Source: Amphiura filiformis (Eukaryota; Echinodermata; Ophiuroidea; Amphilepidida; Amphiuridae). Taken from it: 64,000 nucleotides of DNA. A program made the position numbers and the translations under genes. The DNA lies in contig NC_092636.1 of the NCBI RefSeq assembly GCF_039555335.1, positions 2,413,464 through 2,477,463 on the forward strand, written 5' to 3'. Of the stretch, positions 1-11,145 are shown piece after piece. The notes beneath the pieces were generated by a model. The model searched no databases. It saw nothing but the letters and a program-made list of their open reading frames with translations, and had not been told where the DNA came from. How positions within the stretch are numbered: the first letter of the stretch is position 1; each line of letters begins with the position of its first letter.

Positions 1-520
1 GGAGTTACAAAGATATCCACAGATAGTGTGTTTACTTTTTGTAAATTTTCGACACCCCCCCCCCCTTCCGAAGAGAATGCCAGCCCCCTAAGGGCAAAAG
101 AGGCAAGACTATTTTGGCAGGTCGAAAGGGGCATACAAGCGGATTTTGGCAAACGTTTACGGGACACCCTGCTCGCTACACTAGGCTTGCATAAAATTAG
201 CATGTGCAAAGCAAAGGGGAGTGGGTAAAGATTTTTTGGTAAGCCAAGAGGGGGAAGCAATTTTTGGCAGGTCAAGGTGGGGCGAAAGTGGACTTGGATG
301 GGGGGGGGGTTGATTGACTTTTACCCTTTTTCGGGTTCATCTGGAACATTTTCACCATCCAATCCGTGTGAATATTTCTCTCAAAAATGTGCACATGCAT
401 ATTTTAGGACCTTCGGTGGATTTGGAATCCCCATAGAGTTGTATATAGAAATCTTTGGTGGATTTGGCGAGGGAGGGGGGTATTCCCCATAGAGCTGTTT
501 TATATGAGCTATATGGGCAT
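1..520. repeat. Left arm of a 520-bp inverted repeat
   Basis: This stretch is a nearly exact reverse complement of 2771-3290, differing by a few substitutions and by homopolymer lengths. The match stops abruptly at 520/2771. The outer end is cut by the window edge, so the arm may be longer. It carries long G and C runs and no credible coding frame. A diverged third copy lies at about 11508-12030, in the orientation of the right arm. Confidence 0.9.
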
Positions 521-1046
521 ATGCGAAAAAAAAAATCATTAAATTTAAGCCCAGATCGACAGCCGATACGTTCAAATCGGTTACAATTTTTTTATAAATA
601 TTTTAGAATCTTCTGACTTTTAATGCTGTTAATATTTTGTAATGCCCCAATCTTGCCCCCTCCTCCATTAAAATAACAAATCTGTAAAAAAATCCACTTT
701 GTTGGCCAAAATGCCAAATTTCAAGCACATTTTCGGGTGACTTTGCTGTCTGGCGGGTAAGTAACCGCCCGCCTTGAGGGTAAGAAATTGAGGAGTATTT
801 AAACTGGTAATATCGCAATGGCTGGCAACATTTTTGTCGGGCTGGTAACTTTTATGAGTTATCTACCCGACTGGCTAGTGGCCAAAGAAGTTAGAGTATA
901 GCCCTGAATTTACATATATAATGAGTTCCAGAATATAAACATTAATATTTTGGGTAAATTTGTATACACCAACTTAAAAATGTGTCGTTTCCCCACTGGA
1001 GTCAATTTTAGGAGAAGTCACCACTACTAATGATTTACCTACGCTC
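521..1046. other. Non-coding spacer between inverted-repeat arms
   Basis: AT-rich sequence with short G/C runs. No open frame, splice pattern or RNA gene was recognised. It is part of the interior bracketed by the 520-bp arms. Confidence 0.5.
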
Positions 1047-1510
1047 CCGGCCCCCCAAATCAACACAAAATTTGGCAACCATGAGAGTTACCAAATCTTT
1101 TAAAGAACCCCTTTGCAATGATTTTTAATCAAACTTTTCATGCAAAATCAAGGACAAAATTTGGCCAAAAACAACCCCTTTTTTTGTGGTTTTCAATGAC
1201 TAGAATTTCCAACACCCCTTTTCAATGACTAGAATTTCAAACACCCCTTTGCTCTTCAGTGACACTAAATATTGACATAAAATTACTGGATTTTCCCAAG
1301 TACCCCTTCTATCCAAATTTCGCGGACAGTGCAAATTAAATACACCCTATTTTGCTGATTTCACGGTCAAATTTCGCGGACTATCCAAATTAAATACACC
1401 TTTTGTCCCAATTTCGCGGTCCTCGCTACTGGTAAAGAAATTACCCCTTTTCCGTGCCATTTGGTAACTCTCATGGTTGTCAATTTTTGTGTTGAGTTGG
1501 GGGGCTGGGG
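1047..1510. mobile_element. TIR element (MITE-like), about 460 bp
   Basis: The ends are inverted repeats of about 50 bp. The left end reads CCCCAAATCAACACAAAATT and the right end is its near complement, both containing a block ending in GAGAGTTACCAAAT. The interior repeats CAATTTCGCGG-type modules and has no transposase. Related copies lie at 14577-14932, as a left end at about 11367-11435 and as a right end at 15001-15052. It is a non-autonomous DNA transposon by structure; the superfamily is not identified. Confidence 0.7.
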
Positions 1511-1559
1511 ATAGACCTAGGGGCACCAATTTTGTTTCTTGCCCTGGGCGCTACCAACC

Positions 1560-2469
1560 CTACACTCATAGAAATGACTTGTTCGCCTTGTTGGCGCAAT
1601 TCAAAAGGAGTAAGTTTGGACAACTCCAAAATAGTGTAAAAGTTGCCAAAACAAAATTCATTTTAGTTATCCGAACTTAAAAATGCTGAAAAAGCTCAAA
1701 AGTTCCGTCAACTAATCAACTTTGTTGGCATTACTTACAAAGTTGATGTAAGTCGTTGCGTCAACTTTTTAAGTAATGCCAACTTCTGAATTCAAGTTCA
1801 GGGAACTTAGAAAAATAAACAAGGTTCAAAGAACCAATTAGTTCAGTTATTGTAACTCAACGTGTAAGTTGATGTAACTCGTTCATATAGAGGTTATCCG
1901 TGTTCTATAAGCTGCATATCCTATCAACGACTGCTATACCTTGTTTAGGACTTTCAAAAGAAGTACCTGCATGTGCAACCATGACTTTTTCAAAAAAGCC
2001 CGCCAAGAGTCATGCAGGTAACTCCGAGGTCATGCATTGAATTGTTTTGAATAAGGAATACTACGGGAATCAGCGCCTTTTGTTAGAAGTCACACATGAG
2101 TGAAGTGGATAACCTCTATTAAGTTACTGGTACTTATTGTTTTGAGTTATTCCAATTTGGTACTTTGTTACTTAATTCACGTAATTTGATCATTTGCTGC
2201 ACAATTAGCAGTATTCAAATATTTATTTTTGTAATCAGTGCAAAATGTTGTATACTATTATAGCACACCTCTAGAAAATTATGCTAACCTAGTTTCATTT
2301 TCTGAGTTGTAACAACTCAATAAAGTAAGTGCAAATGAGTGCGACCAACATAATGATATCGAGTCAGCGTTACTCAAAATTAGTACGCGTTGGCATTACT
2401 CGGAAAGTTGACGCAACGACTTACATCAACTTACTGAGTAATGCCAACGAACAATTTCTATGAGTGTAG
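1560..2469. mobile_element. TIR element with CTACACTCATAGAAAT ends
   Basis: CTACACTCATAGAAAT begins at about 1559 and its complement ATTTCTATGAGTGTAG ends at about 2469. An inner palindromic module built on GTTGGCATTACT and GTTGATGTAAGTCG occurs in both halves. There is no coding capacity. A 204-bp internal piece (1654-1857) is copied at 3471-3675. Confidence 0.65.
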
Positions 2470-2770
2470 TTATGCCACTGGTCAGTAGTCCTCAGTGGCA
2501 GCGCCACAGGGAGGGTATGAGGGCACCCTGGGCTCCCCACAGCACCAAACAAACAATCAATAAAAATGTAATTATTTAGAGCAAACATTGTCAATTTTTG
2601 AACTTTTTACACAATGCAATTTTGTAACCAATCAAAATATGAACATACTGGTATTTATTCATCTATGATGAGTTGAATCAAAATTCCAATAACATTTGCT
2701 GACAAGACTTTTGAAGTTTTACTGACAAGTGATAAAATGTCAGTTGCATAGCTAGCTTCCCTGTGGAGGG
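2470..2770. other. Non-coding stretch before right inverted arm
   Basis: AT-rich sequence without genes. From about 2716 it matches the start of the tandemly duplicated block seen again from 11453. Confidence 0.5.
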
Positions 2771-3290
2771 ATGCCCATATAGCTCATATAAAACAGCTCT
2801 ATGGGGAATACCCCCCTCCCTCGCCAAATCCACCAAAGATTTCTATATACAACTCTATGGGGATTCCAAATCCACCGAAGGTCCTAAAATATGCATGTGC
2901 ACATTTTTGAGAGAAATATTCACACGGATTGGATGGTGAAAATGTTCCAGATGAACCCGAAAAAGGGTAAAAGTCAATCAACCCCCCCCATCCATGTCCA
3001 CTTTCGCCCCACCTTGACCTGCCAAAAATTGCTTCCCCCTCTTGGCTTACCAAAAAATCTTTACCCACTCCCCCTTTGCTTTGCGCATGCTAATTTTATG
3101 CAAGCCTAGTGTAGCGAGCAGGGTGTCCGTAAACGTTTGCCAAAATCCGCTTGTATGCCCCTTTCGACCTGCCAAAATAGTCTTGCCTCTTTTGCCCTTA
3201 GGGGGCTGGCATTCTCTTCGGAAGGGGGGGGGGGGGTGTCGCAAATTTACAAAAAGTAAACACACTATCTGTGGATATCTTTGTAACTCC
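2771..3290. repeat. Right arm of the 520-bp inverted repeat
   Basis: Reverse complement of 1-520 with very few mismatches. It is also related in direct orientation to about 11508-12030, with clearly more differences. The high identity of the 1-520 and 2771-3290 pair suggests recent inverted duplication or gene conversion. Confidence 0.9.
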
Positions 3291-3470
3291 CTACATTTTG
3301 GTCATTAAAATTTGATATGACCCCCCCCCATTTTTCTTTCCAAAAATTATGACCCTCCTGGGACCCACCTGACCCCTTCCGAAGAAAATGCCAGCCTTTT
3401 AAACCCCTTTATTAGAAAGAAGACAGTAGGAGGAGAAACAATGTATTAATTGATTCGGTTTTTTTACTTA

Positions 3471-3675
3471 AAATTCATTTTAGTTATCCGAACTTAAAAA
3501 ATGCGGAAAAAGCTCAAAAAGTTCCGTCAACTAATCAACTTTGTTGGCATTACTTACAAAGTTGATGTAAGTCGTTGCGTCAACTTTTTAAGTAATGCCA
3601 ACTTCTGAATTCAAGTTCAGGGAACTTAGAAAATAAACAAGGTTCAAAGAACCAATTAGTTCAGTTATTGTAACT
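3471..3675 (+). repeat. Displaced fragment of the 1560-2469 element
   Basis: Direct near-identical copy of 1654-1857, beginning with AAATTCATTTTAGTTATCCG. It interrupts the block: sequence before it matches the copy-2 block up to the TTTTTTACTTA stretch, and the block restarts after it. Confidence 0.85.
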
Positions 3676-3890
3676 TGCCTCTTTTGTCCTTAGGGGGCTG
3701 GCATTCTCTTCGGAAGGGGGGGGGGGGGTGTCGCAAATTTACAAAAAGTAAACACACTATCTGTGGATATCTTTGTAACTCCCTACATTTTGGTCATTAA
3801 AATTTGATATGACCCCCCCATTTTTCTTTCCAAAAAGAAGACAGTAGGAGGAGAAACAATGTATTAATTGATTCGTTTTTCTTACTTAAG
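3676..3890 (+). repeat. Local re-duplication of 3183-3470
   Basis: 3676-3835 repeats 3183-3345, and 3836-3890 repeats 3419-3470, with a stretch of about 75 bp omitted between them. With the fragment at 3471-3675 this looks like a template-switching or serial-duplication scar. Copy 2 lacks it. Confidence 0.8.
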
Positions 3891-3984
3891 CCTGATGTTG
3901 AGTGAACAGAATTTTTGTTTTACCAGAGAGAAGAAGATGAGAAGAATTTATTTTACTCCACTGATTTTTTAGTTGTTTTCAAAT

Positions 3985-4170
3985 GACCAGATATCGTAAG
4001 TATACGTTTTCACGTATAAAATATCGTACGTAGAAGCGCTTTAACACGGGCTACTACGCTAACCACGGAAATCGGTACCATCTTGTCAGTGGTACGAAGA
4101 CACGGCATCGTATACGTTTTTGACGTATAAAATGTCGTACGTGGAAGCGATTTAACACGGGCGAGTACCT
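3985..4170 (+). repeat. Two imperfect direct repeats with TACGT palindromes
   Basis: Two modules of about 60 bp lie about 113 bp apart (about 3996 and about 4109). Each contains TATACGTTTT, ACGTATAAAAT, TCGTACGT and TTTAACACGGGC. The same pair recurs at about 13050 and 13162. No ORF or function is recognised. Confidence 0.7.
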
Positions 4171-4282
4171 AACCCCCAAAATCAGGACCATTTGAACAAT
4201 TTTTACACTTTTGACATTCTAACCGACGACGTTGAGGGCACTATTAGGACTTGTTTTCTTCTTGAATAAAATACGGTAGATG

Positions 4283-4455
4283 TGATTTGCTTCTTCTTTC
4301 TTTCTTCTCTTGCTTTCTTTCTTTCAAATTTTTTTCCCTGCTAGGCTAAGTTTCTTTCTTCCTTGATGTTTCTTTCCTGCTTGCTTGTTTTCTTTCTTTC
4401 TCTCTTTCCTGCTTGCTTGCTTTTCTATCTTTCTTTCGCAGCTTCCTTTCTTTCT
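4283..4455 (+). repeat. CTTT-rich pyrimidine microsatellite
   Basis: Degenerate CTTTCTTTCTTC and CTTGCTTG tract leading directly into the minisatellite. A nearly identical tract lies at 13343-13504. Confidence 0.9.
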
Positions 4456-4459
4456 TACT

Positions 4460-5370
4460 ACTTCATCAATGCCACTGAATATCAGCAGTAGGCCTAGATA
4501 ACTTAGCTACTTCATCAATGCTAATATCAGAAGTAGATAACTTAGCTTCGTCAATACAAATATCAGCAGTAGATAGCTACTTCATCAATATCAGCAGTAG
4601 ATGGCTACTTCATCAATGCCACTGAATATCAGCAGTAGGCTTAGATAACTTAGCTACTTCATCAATGCCAATATCAGAAGTAGATAACTTAGCTTCGTCA
4701 ATACAAATATCAGCAGTAGATAGCTACTTCATCAATATCAGCAGTAGATGGCTACTTCATCAATGCCAATATCAGCAGCAGATAACTTAGCTTCATCAAT
4801 TCCAATATCAGCAGTAGATAGCTACTACTTCATGAATACCAATATCAGCAGTAGATAACTTAGCTTCATCAATACCAATATCAGCAATAGATAGCTGCTT
4901 CATCAATACTAATATCAGCGGTAGATAGCTACTTCATCAATGCCACTGAATATCAGCAGTAGGCTTAGATAACTTAGCTACTTCATCAATGCCAATATCA
5001 GAAGTAGATAACTTAGCTTCGTCAATACAAATATCAGCAGTAGATAGCTACTTCATCAATATCAGCAGTAGATGGCTACTTCATCAATGCCAATATCAGC
5101 AGCAGATAACTTAGCTTCATCAATTCCAATATCAGCAGTAGATAGCTACTACTTCATGAATACCAATATCAGCAGTAGATAACTTAGCTTCATCAATACC
5201 AATATCAGCAATAGATAGCTGCTTCATCAATACTAATATCAGCGGTAGATAGCTACTTCATCAATGCCACTGAATATCAGCAGTAGGCTTAGATAACTTA
5301 GCTACTTCATCAATGCCAATATCAGCAGTAGATAACTTAGCTTCATCAATACAAATACCAGCAGTAGATA
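4460..5370 (+). repeat. 34-bp minisatellite, array A1, with 324-bp higher-order unit
   Basis: Tandem units of about 34 bp have the core AATATCAGCAGTAGATAGC followed by TACTTCATCAATACC. The marker ACTGAATATC starts at 4621, 4945 and 5269, exactly 324 bp apart, so monomer variants are organised into a higher-order repeat. There is no long open frame and no spacer-repeat architecture. Confidence 0.95.
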
Positions 5371-6207
5371 GTAGACTATGCGCCATAGTCGATTTTTGAT
5401 AAATAAAAGCAAGCTATTAATCATGATGAAAGCATTCAGTTGAACTCGAAATTATACTGATATTTATTACATCAAAATACTAGTATAAATTGTTATGAAA
5501 AAGTTTATATAATTATATTAGTGACAGTAAAAGTAAAGTGTACGTAGGCTTATATTATTGAATGCAACATATCATAATGTCATAATTATATTGGCACTTT
5601 AATACTGAACAATTCTGATTTTAGAATCTACCAGTATTAATCGCGAAAGTCCCGAGTTAACAATCGACTATGTACTTTCACTTTTAAGCAGAACTTTACC
5701 CCGGGACTTCGTTCTCTAAAACACACTGTCAATCATACTTGTTTATCATCAAATCTAACCACAAGACTAAGCATGGTGGTACAATACGCGCTAGATGCGT
5801 ACGTTCATCCACCAACTTTCGCGCCAGCACAAAAGCGCCGCATTTCATAGATAGTTGTGTACCATGTATAGTTAATGGTACCAGTACGTGTCGGGAGGAT
5901 TTAAACAATAACGAGATATGGGCGACCAATCACAAGCCAGATTCATTTGAAGATGCATTACATCATGACCAATTTTAGTTAGGCCAGAAATTGGTCTAAC
6001 TCTCCATAAAGTCCCGTGTTAAAATGCTAACCGCAATCCAAAGTCAGTAGTCCACTTGGGAAGCTAACAAACAGAGGGAGTACGGTGACTGAAAAGATCA
6101 GTTGTGAAAATCTATCAATTGTGCACACATTAATTAAATCAGAGTTTTAAGCTTAAATACAATATCCAGAGTATGCACAATGGGCAAGTGGACTACAGAG
6201 TAGTCTA
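5371..6207. mobile_element. Probable insertion inside the minisatellite, about 840 bp
   Basis: The minisatellite stops at about 5370 and resumes at about 6208. The junctions carry weakly inverted ends (TAGACTATG on the left, AGTAGTCTA on the right). The interior contains repeated GTCCCG(A/T)GTTAA motifs. Short opposing ORFs at 5729-5978 resemble no protein I recognise. Copy 2 lacks this segment, so an insertion here, or a deletion there, is likely. Confidence 0.5.
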
Positions 6208-6660
6208 CAGTAGATAGCTACTTCATCAATATCAGCAGTAGATGGCTACTTCATCAATGCCAATATCAGCAGCAGATAACTTAGCTTCATCAATTCCAAT
6301 ATCAGCAGTAGATAGCTACTACTTCATCAATACCAATATCAGCAGTAGATAACATAGCTTTATCAATAACAATATCAGCAGTAGATAGCTACTTCATCAA
6401 TGCCAATATCAGCAGCAGATAACTTTAATAGCTTCATCAATTCCAATATCAGCAGTAGATAGCTACTACTTCATCAATACCAATATCAGCAGTAGATAAC
6501 ATAGCTTTATCAATAACAATATCAGCAGTAGATAGCCACTTCATCAATACCAATATCAGCAGTAGATAGCTACTTCATCAATACCAATATCCGTGACCAA
6601 TATCAGCATTAGATAGCTACTTCATGCCAGTATCAGCAGTAGACAGTTACTTCATCAATA
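6208..6660 (+). repeat. 34-bp minisatellite, array A2
   Basis: Continuation of the AATATCAGCAGTAGATAGC-type units, with more diverged monomers and one unit disrupted near 6590. Confidence 0.9.
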
Positions 6661-6731
6661 CCATTATTATGTTTTCAGGGTTATTAGGAGTTAAGAAAAC
6701 CTAATAATGATAATATTGATGAGCTTATTTC

Positions 6732-6832
6732 GCATGATACCATAACATATCGGATTCGTCATACAAATATCGAACTCGCCGTTGGTTCGTCCGATATTTT
6801 TATGACTCATCCGATATGTTATGGTATCATGC
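6732..6832. repeat. 101-bp perfect-armed palindrome inside the minisatellite
   Basis: Arms 6732-6754 and 6810-6832 are exact reverse complements (outer GCATGATACCATAACATATC). The pairing continues imperfectly inward (ATACAAATATCG with CGATATTTTTAT). The loop is about 17 bp around CTCGCCGTTGG. It is absent from the copy-2 array and could extrude as a cruciform or be a small hairpin element. Confidence 0.9.
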
Positions 6833-6850
6833 TCAGCCATCCAATATTAT

Positions 6851-7316
6851 ATCAATATCAGCAGTAGGCAGCTACTTCATTAATACTAATATCAGCAGTA
6901 GACAGCTACTTCATCAATACCAATATCAGAAGCAGACAGCTACTTAATCAATACCAATATCAGCAGTAGACAGCTACCTCATCAATACCAATATCAGCAG
7001 TAGACAGCTACCTCATCAATACCAATATCAGCAGTAGACAGCTACCTCATCAATACCAATATCAGCAGTAGACAGCTACCTCATCAATACCAATATCAGC
7101 AGTAGACAGCTACCTCATCAATACCAATATCAGCAGTAGACAGCTACCTCATCAATACCAATATCAGCAGTAGACAGCTACCTCATCAATACCAATATCA
7201 GCAGTAGACAGCTACCTCATCAATACCAATATCAGCAGTAGACAGCTACCTCATCAATACCAATATCAGCATGCAGTAGACAGCTACCTCATCAATACAA
7301 ATATCAGCAGTAGACA
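6851..7316 (+). repeat. 34-bp minisatellite, array A3 (homogenised)
   Basis: At least nine almost identical 34-bp units use the GACAGCTACCTCATCAATAC variant. This region is far more uniform than A1 or A2, indicating recent local amplification. The last units before 7316 match the last units of the copy-2 array. Confidence 0.95.
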
Positions 7317-7799
7317 GGATTTTCCCTGCATGATGGGCAAGGGTCAGACAGTATTAAAAGGCCCGCCAGCACAATATATTTTAAAATTTTCATTATGTGC
7401 TAATCTTTACAATTTATCAACAGATCATTTTATGATTTGATATTTAAGTTTTATAATTATTTGTAAATACTATAACATGAATAAAATATATCATAAACAT
7501 CTCAAAAAAAGTAACTAACCCCCCTTAAAGGGACCATTGAAAGAAAATATGATTTGGTATCAAAATAAAGCCCATAAAATATTGAATCAATATCTAAAAC
7601 AATTGAAGAACTAACTATTTTAGAAATAAAAATACAATGAAAACAACGTACTCGATTTACCCTTCCGACGCTACATCGCGCGTCAATTATCAAAATTAGA
7701 AAATTGGGCGCTTTCTGATGACGTCATTGTGGTTACGCGTTTTGTGTTGCGTTGACATTTTTGCCGGGATAATTTGACAACAGCGATCGCGATCTAAAT

Positions 7800-9284
7800 A
7801 TCAGATGCAATAATCATGGTAATACAACCACTTATAATTATTTAAAGGTCAAGTAAAAACAAAATTCCAGTTGATTGTCCACATGTTATCAAAAGAGGAA
7901 GTGAAGGGCCTTTTTATTTATCATTTATTAGTTATTTTTTACAATGCAAATGGATCATTTAGGCCTATGTATTATTCCCGGACATTATTACTAGTTGTGT
8001 AATTTGTAGAGGAGGATGATAGGATCGAGGCTCTTGTTATTTGATGGTTCTCTGAGAAGATGATTAAAACAAAGCCTCTAAATTGAAATGCTTATTGGAC
8101 AGAAGCAAATCTAAACTATTGATAATATTATTAACTTTTGAAACATTTAAAAAAGAAGGTTTTCCTTATAATAAAGAAAATACCATTGAACATTTCAGAC
8201 TCCCTCAATTACAATGCCATGCGAAAGGAAGCGGGCGGGGACGATCAATTGTTTTTTTTAAATCATCATCAAGCATGCAGCTTCCTATTTTACTTATTCA
8301 TAAGTTCAACCCCCGGTCAACATGACCAAGATATGATTCCGATTCATGACTTTATGTAGGCCCTACATGGCATATATATAAAACCATAAAACTAATTTTG
8401 AGTATGCCTATAGGCCTATGATAAAGTGACGATGTTGAGGGAATATCGCCAAGATTTGTCGCAATACATAAATTGCCAATGATGTGCCGGCGCGAGCACC
8501 TCCCATGGGTATTATTATTATAGGCCTATGTATTTTTTTCCGTAGGACCTACCTTAAAAAATATTCACGAGATGATTATTTTTTCCAAAACCTGACAATT
8601 GGTATAAAAAAAGCTTTTTCTTCCATAAGTTAACTTTCAAAAGTGCTTATTTTCATACCCCAAACAATGCAAAGTAGGCCTAGGCCCTTTTATTTTGCAA
8701 ATTTATTCCCCTATAGGCCTATACCATGTGTTATACGGGAGACTTGCCAATATTATTTGAGCCGTTGGCACTGGGGCAGTAGCTGAACGACAGATGAAGA
8801 AGTTGGTTCAGAAGAACATGACATGCAAGCTGTTCTTAAAATAAATTACGAGGAGCGCCTACAAACATACATAGGTCTTCAAAAAGCCTATTATGCTACA
8901 AACATCAAATGGGAAATATTATAGGCCTACACTTATTTTAATCCATGGATGGTTAGGACCGGGGTAGGCCTAGGCTATGCGAAATTGATGTCAGTCATTT
9001 CTAAAAACGAAATATTCAGCCAGGCGCGCTGTATTTTACAAGATTTACCCAATCAACATAAACTATGTAACTGTAGGCCTACCTTTGATAAAACGCTCGG
9101 ACACTTTGCACTTTCAAGTATCAGTGGGAGTTGAGATTGGATTAGGCCTATAAGCATTTCCATAACGTAAACTAAAGGCTGACAGTAAATATTGTTCATA
9201 TGATTGTTTGGACTGGCCTTTATATGTTTCTCTCGTGGTTCTTTATCTTCAAATTTGTTTCTCATTTTTCATAGGCTTTTTCGG
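7800..9284. other. Non-coding interior of the 3.69-kb element, TAGGCCTA-rich
   Basis: No gene recognised. The palindrome TAGGCCTA recurs many times (near 7961, 8410, 8522, 8676, 8714, 8923, 8966, 9075 and 9145). Short ORFs here do not resemble known proteins. Confidence 0.6.
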
Positions 9285-9700
9285 CTTTTATATAATAACG
9301 CCTTTTCCCAGATCTCGGAGGGTTCAAAGCGCTGTAATTTCGCTGCCATGGTAGGCCTACAATCAGATCGCATCATCTAGGCTGGATGCTGCCGAACCTG
9401 TCGCAAATCTAGCCGCACTTCGATTGTAACATCCACCAATGATCTTTTCAGCTCCCCAAATTTCATTGGGTGAAGGAAGTTTTTGATAACCAAACAACTA
9501 ATCACCGATTTTTGAGAAGCAGGAGGAAACTGGAGATCCCGAAGAAAACCTGCGGGATCGAGATAAACCAAGTTCACATGAGTCTTTGGGCCGCGCGCCA
9601 GGGGCTTGAAGTTGAACCAGGGACCTCAGTAGTGGTGCAAGGCGAGGAAACAACCGCACCAACTCGCTCTCCAGAGCCTGACTTTTGTTTTGAACCTGGT
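9285..9700 (+). repeat. Old interspersed repeat (SINE-like or composite)
   Basis: The segment contains GGTTCAAAGCGCTGTAATTT, also present at about 28650, and further on GAGGAAACTGGAGATCCC, GAAAACCTGCGGGAT and GAACCAGGGACCTC. Such wording is familiar from dispersed repeats in many marine animal genomes, which is recollection and not a search. The long reverse ORF at 9498-9788 is interpreted as chance within this repeat. Confidence 0.45.
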
Positions 9701-10723
9701 CCCATAAGTGTGTCTCTACACGGAGCGATTTTTTTAAAATAGATTTTTCAATTATTTTAGACTTTGGAATGATTGATGAATTTTTCATACATAGGCCTAT
9801 AAATAAGTTTATTAGAGAACAAGGGCCACTTCCAAGTCTTTTTGTGGTAGGGCCTACTCTAGGGGTTTATCCTCAGAATCTCACATTTGAAAAAAAAGTG
9901 CGTCATCGTTTCCTCGAGCACTGTTGGAAAAGACCGAAACTGCAGACAATGCTGATTTTACACTGAAAAAAAAAAACACCCTCCCTCATTAATTCATGAA
10001 AATCCTCTGGACGAGAACCAAAATATTAATTTTATACGGCCTAACCTAGGCTGCACGCTCGGGAGGTAGGCTAATTAGGCCTAAAGAAATTAAGTCGCAT
10101 GTCATGGGCTAACCCGAAACATCATTGCCTTCTCTTTCCTATCCTCACCAGGTATTTCAGAGGAAATATAAGTAAAGAGTTGATATATCAGAATGTCTCA
10201 GTCAAAACAAATGATACTCTCTTGCAAACGCCGAGCAGCTAGCACTGACAGCTTTGACTTTGTCAATATGAAGGCCTAGGCCTAACTTACTTATGTTTCC
10301 CCGTTGTTGGCCAATTTTGTAGGCCTAGCTAGAATTTATATATAGGCCTATCATAGAAGTCATTGTAGCTTTGTAATTTATATTATAATATCCTTTTTAA
10401 TAAAAAATTATACTTGTTAGGCCTAAAAGGCACATAAAAGTTCATTGCTGTAAACATGTTAATGCGTTGGTTTGGACCAAGTCTGGACTATGCAGTGTTG
10501 CCATGCAGCGGAAAGGATAACCACTTTGACGTCACAGGGGTTGCCACGTGTCTCTGCACATATGAATTGGGCGGAACGAGGCGACATTGGGCGCTTTGTC
10601 TTTATTTGCTGATTTGGGGGGTAAAATAAAGGAAAATTGCGTTTATCATTTTAGAAATGGATTCTATATGTTATTAGCTTTATTTTGATGCCAAATATGT
10701 TTTTCTTTCAATGGTCCCTTTAA
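9701..10723. other. Non-coding right interior and right TIR of the 3.69-kb element
   Basis: More TAGGCCTA copies (9794, 10074, 10275, 10321, 10345 and 10420), then sequence complementary to the left terminal region. No genes are seen. Confidence 0.5.
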
Positions 10724-11145
10724 ATAATGGCCATTATTCAAAGGCGTTATTGTATTACAAATCTGTAAAATACGTTGGAAGCAGAATTTATTTCTGCGCA
10801 ATTTGACACCTCATTTGATACGATAGCCCAGAAAACAATAAAACACCGGTCAATTTAATGTAGTGAGGTCCAGATTTGACAGTTGCACTTACATACACAT
10901 TTTTACAATACAAAAACATTCATATATCATTACACAGATTTCGTTCCATTACACTGAATGCAAACTCAATAGAATTTACTGCAACTTTCAAATCTTGGGC
11001 TACATTGATTTATATGTACGCTGTGACGTCAATATTTAGTCAATTGCTACAAATGAGGTGTCAAAATGTGCAGAAATAAATTCTGCTTCCAACGCATTTT
11101 ACAGATTTGTAATACAATCACCTGTTTTTGACAAATGGTCATTAT
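10724..11145. mobile_element. 422-bp MITE with TTAA target duplication, nested in the TIR
   Basis: It begins ATAATGGCCATTATTC and ends with the near complement. TIRs are about 95 bp and share GTATTACAAATCTGTAAAAT and GTTGGAAGCAGAA. Flanks are TTAA at 10720-10723 and 11146-11149. The opposite TIR of the host element reads CCCCCCTTAAAGGG without interruption, giving the empty site. TTAA duplication is typical of piggyBac-like elements, and the assignment rests on that alone. Confidence 0.9.

Noticed and set aside
2799-3265. ORFs repeated in both inverted arms (about 70-90 codons)
   Set aside because: They recur only because the DNA is duplicated. Frames are broken by homopolymer length differences between copies and end within low-complexity sequence.
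5729-5978. Opposed 66- and 79-codon ORFs in the minisatellite insertion
   Set aside because: Too short, no motif, and mutually antisense. No sign of a transposase.
4460-7316. CRISPR-like array from regularly spaced repeats
   Set aside because: The units are contiguous 34-bp tandem monomers with no unique spacers, in an evidently eukaryotic genome. It is a minisatellite.
9498-9788. 96-codon minus-strand ORF
   Set aside because: It coincides with a dispersed repeat and overlaps a plus-strand ORF of similar length. No domain was recognised.
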